DNA of 64,000 nt from positions 2,567,342-2,631,341 of the forward strand of contig NZ_JAGRRD010000001.1 of the NCBI RefSeq assembly GCF_018122735.1, read 5' to 3'. Shown here piece by piece: positions 63,368-64,000 of the stretch (positions are counted from its first letter, which is position 1; every line of letters starts with the position of its first letter). The notes beneath the pieces are model-generated. The model saw nothing but the letters and a program-made list of their open reading frames with translations, was not told where the DNA came from and did not search any database. The position numbers and the translations under genes are program-made. This DNA is from Azoarcus sp. L1K30 (GTDB lineage Bacteria; Pseudomonadota; Gammaproteobacteria; Burkholderiales; Rhodocyclaceae).

Positions 63368-63972
63368 CCTCCGTTCACGCTCGCTCAAACGGCCTTGGCC
63401 TGATTATCGGACTCATCGGGTCGCTGTTTCCCCTCGCCGCGCTCGCCCACACCGAATCCGGCCAGGCGGCCGGTCTGCTATCCGGCCTCTCGCACCCGGT
63501 ATCCGGCCTCGATCACGTCCTCGCCATGGTCGCCGTCGGGCTATGGGGTGCAATCCTTGGCGCACCTGCAATCTGGACTCTTCCGGTCGCGTTTCCCGTC
63601 ATGATGGCCTTCGGCGGCCTGCTGGGTCTGCTCGGCATCCCCCTGCCCGGCGTGGAGATCGGCATCGCACTGTCAGCAGTCATATTGGGCAGCGCCGTTC
63701 TCACCCAGGTTCGCCCCTCACTGGGGATCGCCACCGCCATCGTCGCGGTATTTGCCGTCTTTCACGGCCACGCGCATGGTACGGAGTTGCCCGAGGGCGC
63801 CAGCGGCCTGCTGTACAGCATGGGCTTCGTCATCGCCACCGGCCTGCTGCACGGCGCAGGCATCGTCATTGGCACCGCCGACCGCTGGCAGGCTGGCAGG
63901 CAAGCCATTCGCGCGGCCGGGGGCAGCGTCGCCCTCGCCGGCCTGTTCTTCCTGTGGCGAGCAATGGCATGA
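63364..63972 (+). CDS. HupE/UreJ-type metal permease
   Basis: A 202-residue classic HupE/UreJ protein with a signal peptide (PLAALAHTES) and six spans. Motifs are LSHPVSGLDHVLAMVAVGLW (first His-Asp-His span), AVFAVFHGHAHGTELPEG (second) and ATGLLHGAGIVIG. In Rhizobium HupE these residues are needed for nickel uptake linked to hydrogenase. Neither hydrogenase nor urease genes are nearby, so the metal and client enzyme are open; the secreted PHP protein of the same neighbourhood needs metal. It overlaps the previous gene by four bases. Confidence 0.92.
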   Translation: MTSVHARSNGLGLIIGLIGSLFPLAALAHTESGQAAGLLSGLSHPVSGLDHVLAMVAVGLWGAILGAPAIWTLPVAFPVMMAFGGLLGLLGIPLPGVEIGIALSAVILGSAVLTQVRPSLGIATAIVAVFAVFHGHAHGTELPEGASGLLYSMGFVIATGLLHGAGIVIGTADRWQAGRQAIRAAGGSVALAGLFFLWRAMA

Positions 63973-64000
63973 CCCCGCATGCCTCGCGAGCGAGCCTGAT

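Overview
The window is 64 kb of high-GC DNA that reads like a free-living Betaproteobacterium, most probably of the Rhodocyclales (Azoarcus/Thauera/Aromatoleum type). This is inferred from gene content: 6S RNA beside zapA, an ornithine-lipid olsBA pair, several TRAP transporters, a PEP-CTERM protein, a 3-hydroxybutyrate-oligomer hydrolase and a TrpS with a DUF1508 tail. No gene here fixes the genus. I saw no rRNA, tRNA, CRISPR array or complete insertion sequence.

Left edge (1-1.9 kb): the AT-richer 3' end of an RHS-repeat gene, whose variable tip carries a candidate Cys/His peptidase-like toxin. A small membrane-anchored SH3-like protein, a likely immunity protein, overlaps it. After a strong terminator and a short unassigned stretch comes the N-terminal fragment of a broken trkH gene. 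From 1.9 to 10.4 kb: a TAXI-type TRAP transporter (receptor plus fused permease), 6S RNA, zapA with a small coiled-coil partner, ilvD, olsBA and apaH.

10.6-22.6 kb is one long same-strand surface-glycan cluster: an ArnT-like transferase, a PTP-fold phosphatase, MsbA, a polysialyltransferase-like enzyme, an O-antigen ligase/polymerase, a GT29 sialyltransferase-like enzyme, a polysaccharide pyruvyl transferase, a heptosyltransferase, two GT4 enzymes and a polysaccharide deacetylase. Most junctions overlap or nearly touch, which suggests one lipid A/core/outer-glycan assembly operon. Then come murB with a PACE efflux gene, a cytosolic histidine kinase with a receiver-TPR response regulator, trpS, a YcaD-like MFS transporter, and an osmotic pair: a HAD-GT20 fusion resembling bifunctional glucosylglycerol synthase, followed by an MscS channel.

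32.2-45.2 kb is a catabolic island of two divergent TRAP operons around a GntR/FCD regulator. The left operon (DctP-Q-M) runs into an amidase and a TauE/SafE permease. The right operon (DctP-Q-M) runs into an arylmalonate-decarboxylase-like protein, a hydantoinase, an MhpD-type hydratase and a hydantoin-racemase homologue lacking both catalytic cysteines. A TTG(T/C)ATACAA palindrome lies before both operons.

45.3-57.7 kb is mixed metabolism: 3HB-oligomer hydrolase, an MFS transporter, a DOMON-like protein coupled to a NamZ-like muramidase, a divergent PRPP synthetase, small monooxygenase/EthD/thioredoxin proteins, an LpqC-type esterase, a TfoX-N protein, an MFS-spermidine-synthase fusion and a 2OG-Fe(II) oxygenase. 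The right end (57.9-64 kb) holds a possibly undescribed cell-envelope system: a Tat-exported PCuAC-fold protein without its copper ligands, a large secreted PHP-domain protein, a PEP-CTERM protein, a membrane-anchored parvulin-like protein and two HupE/UreJ-type membrane proteins, the last three translationally coupled.
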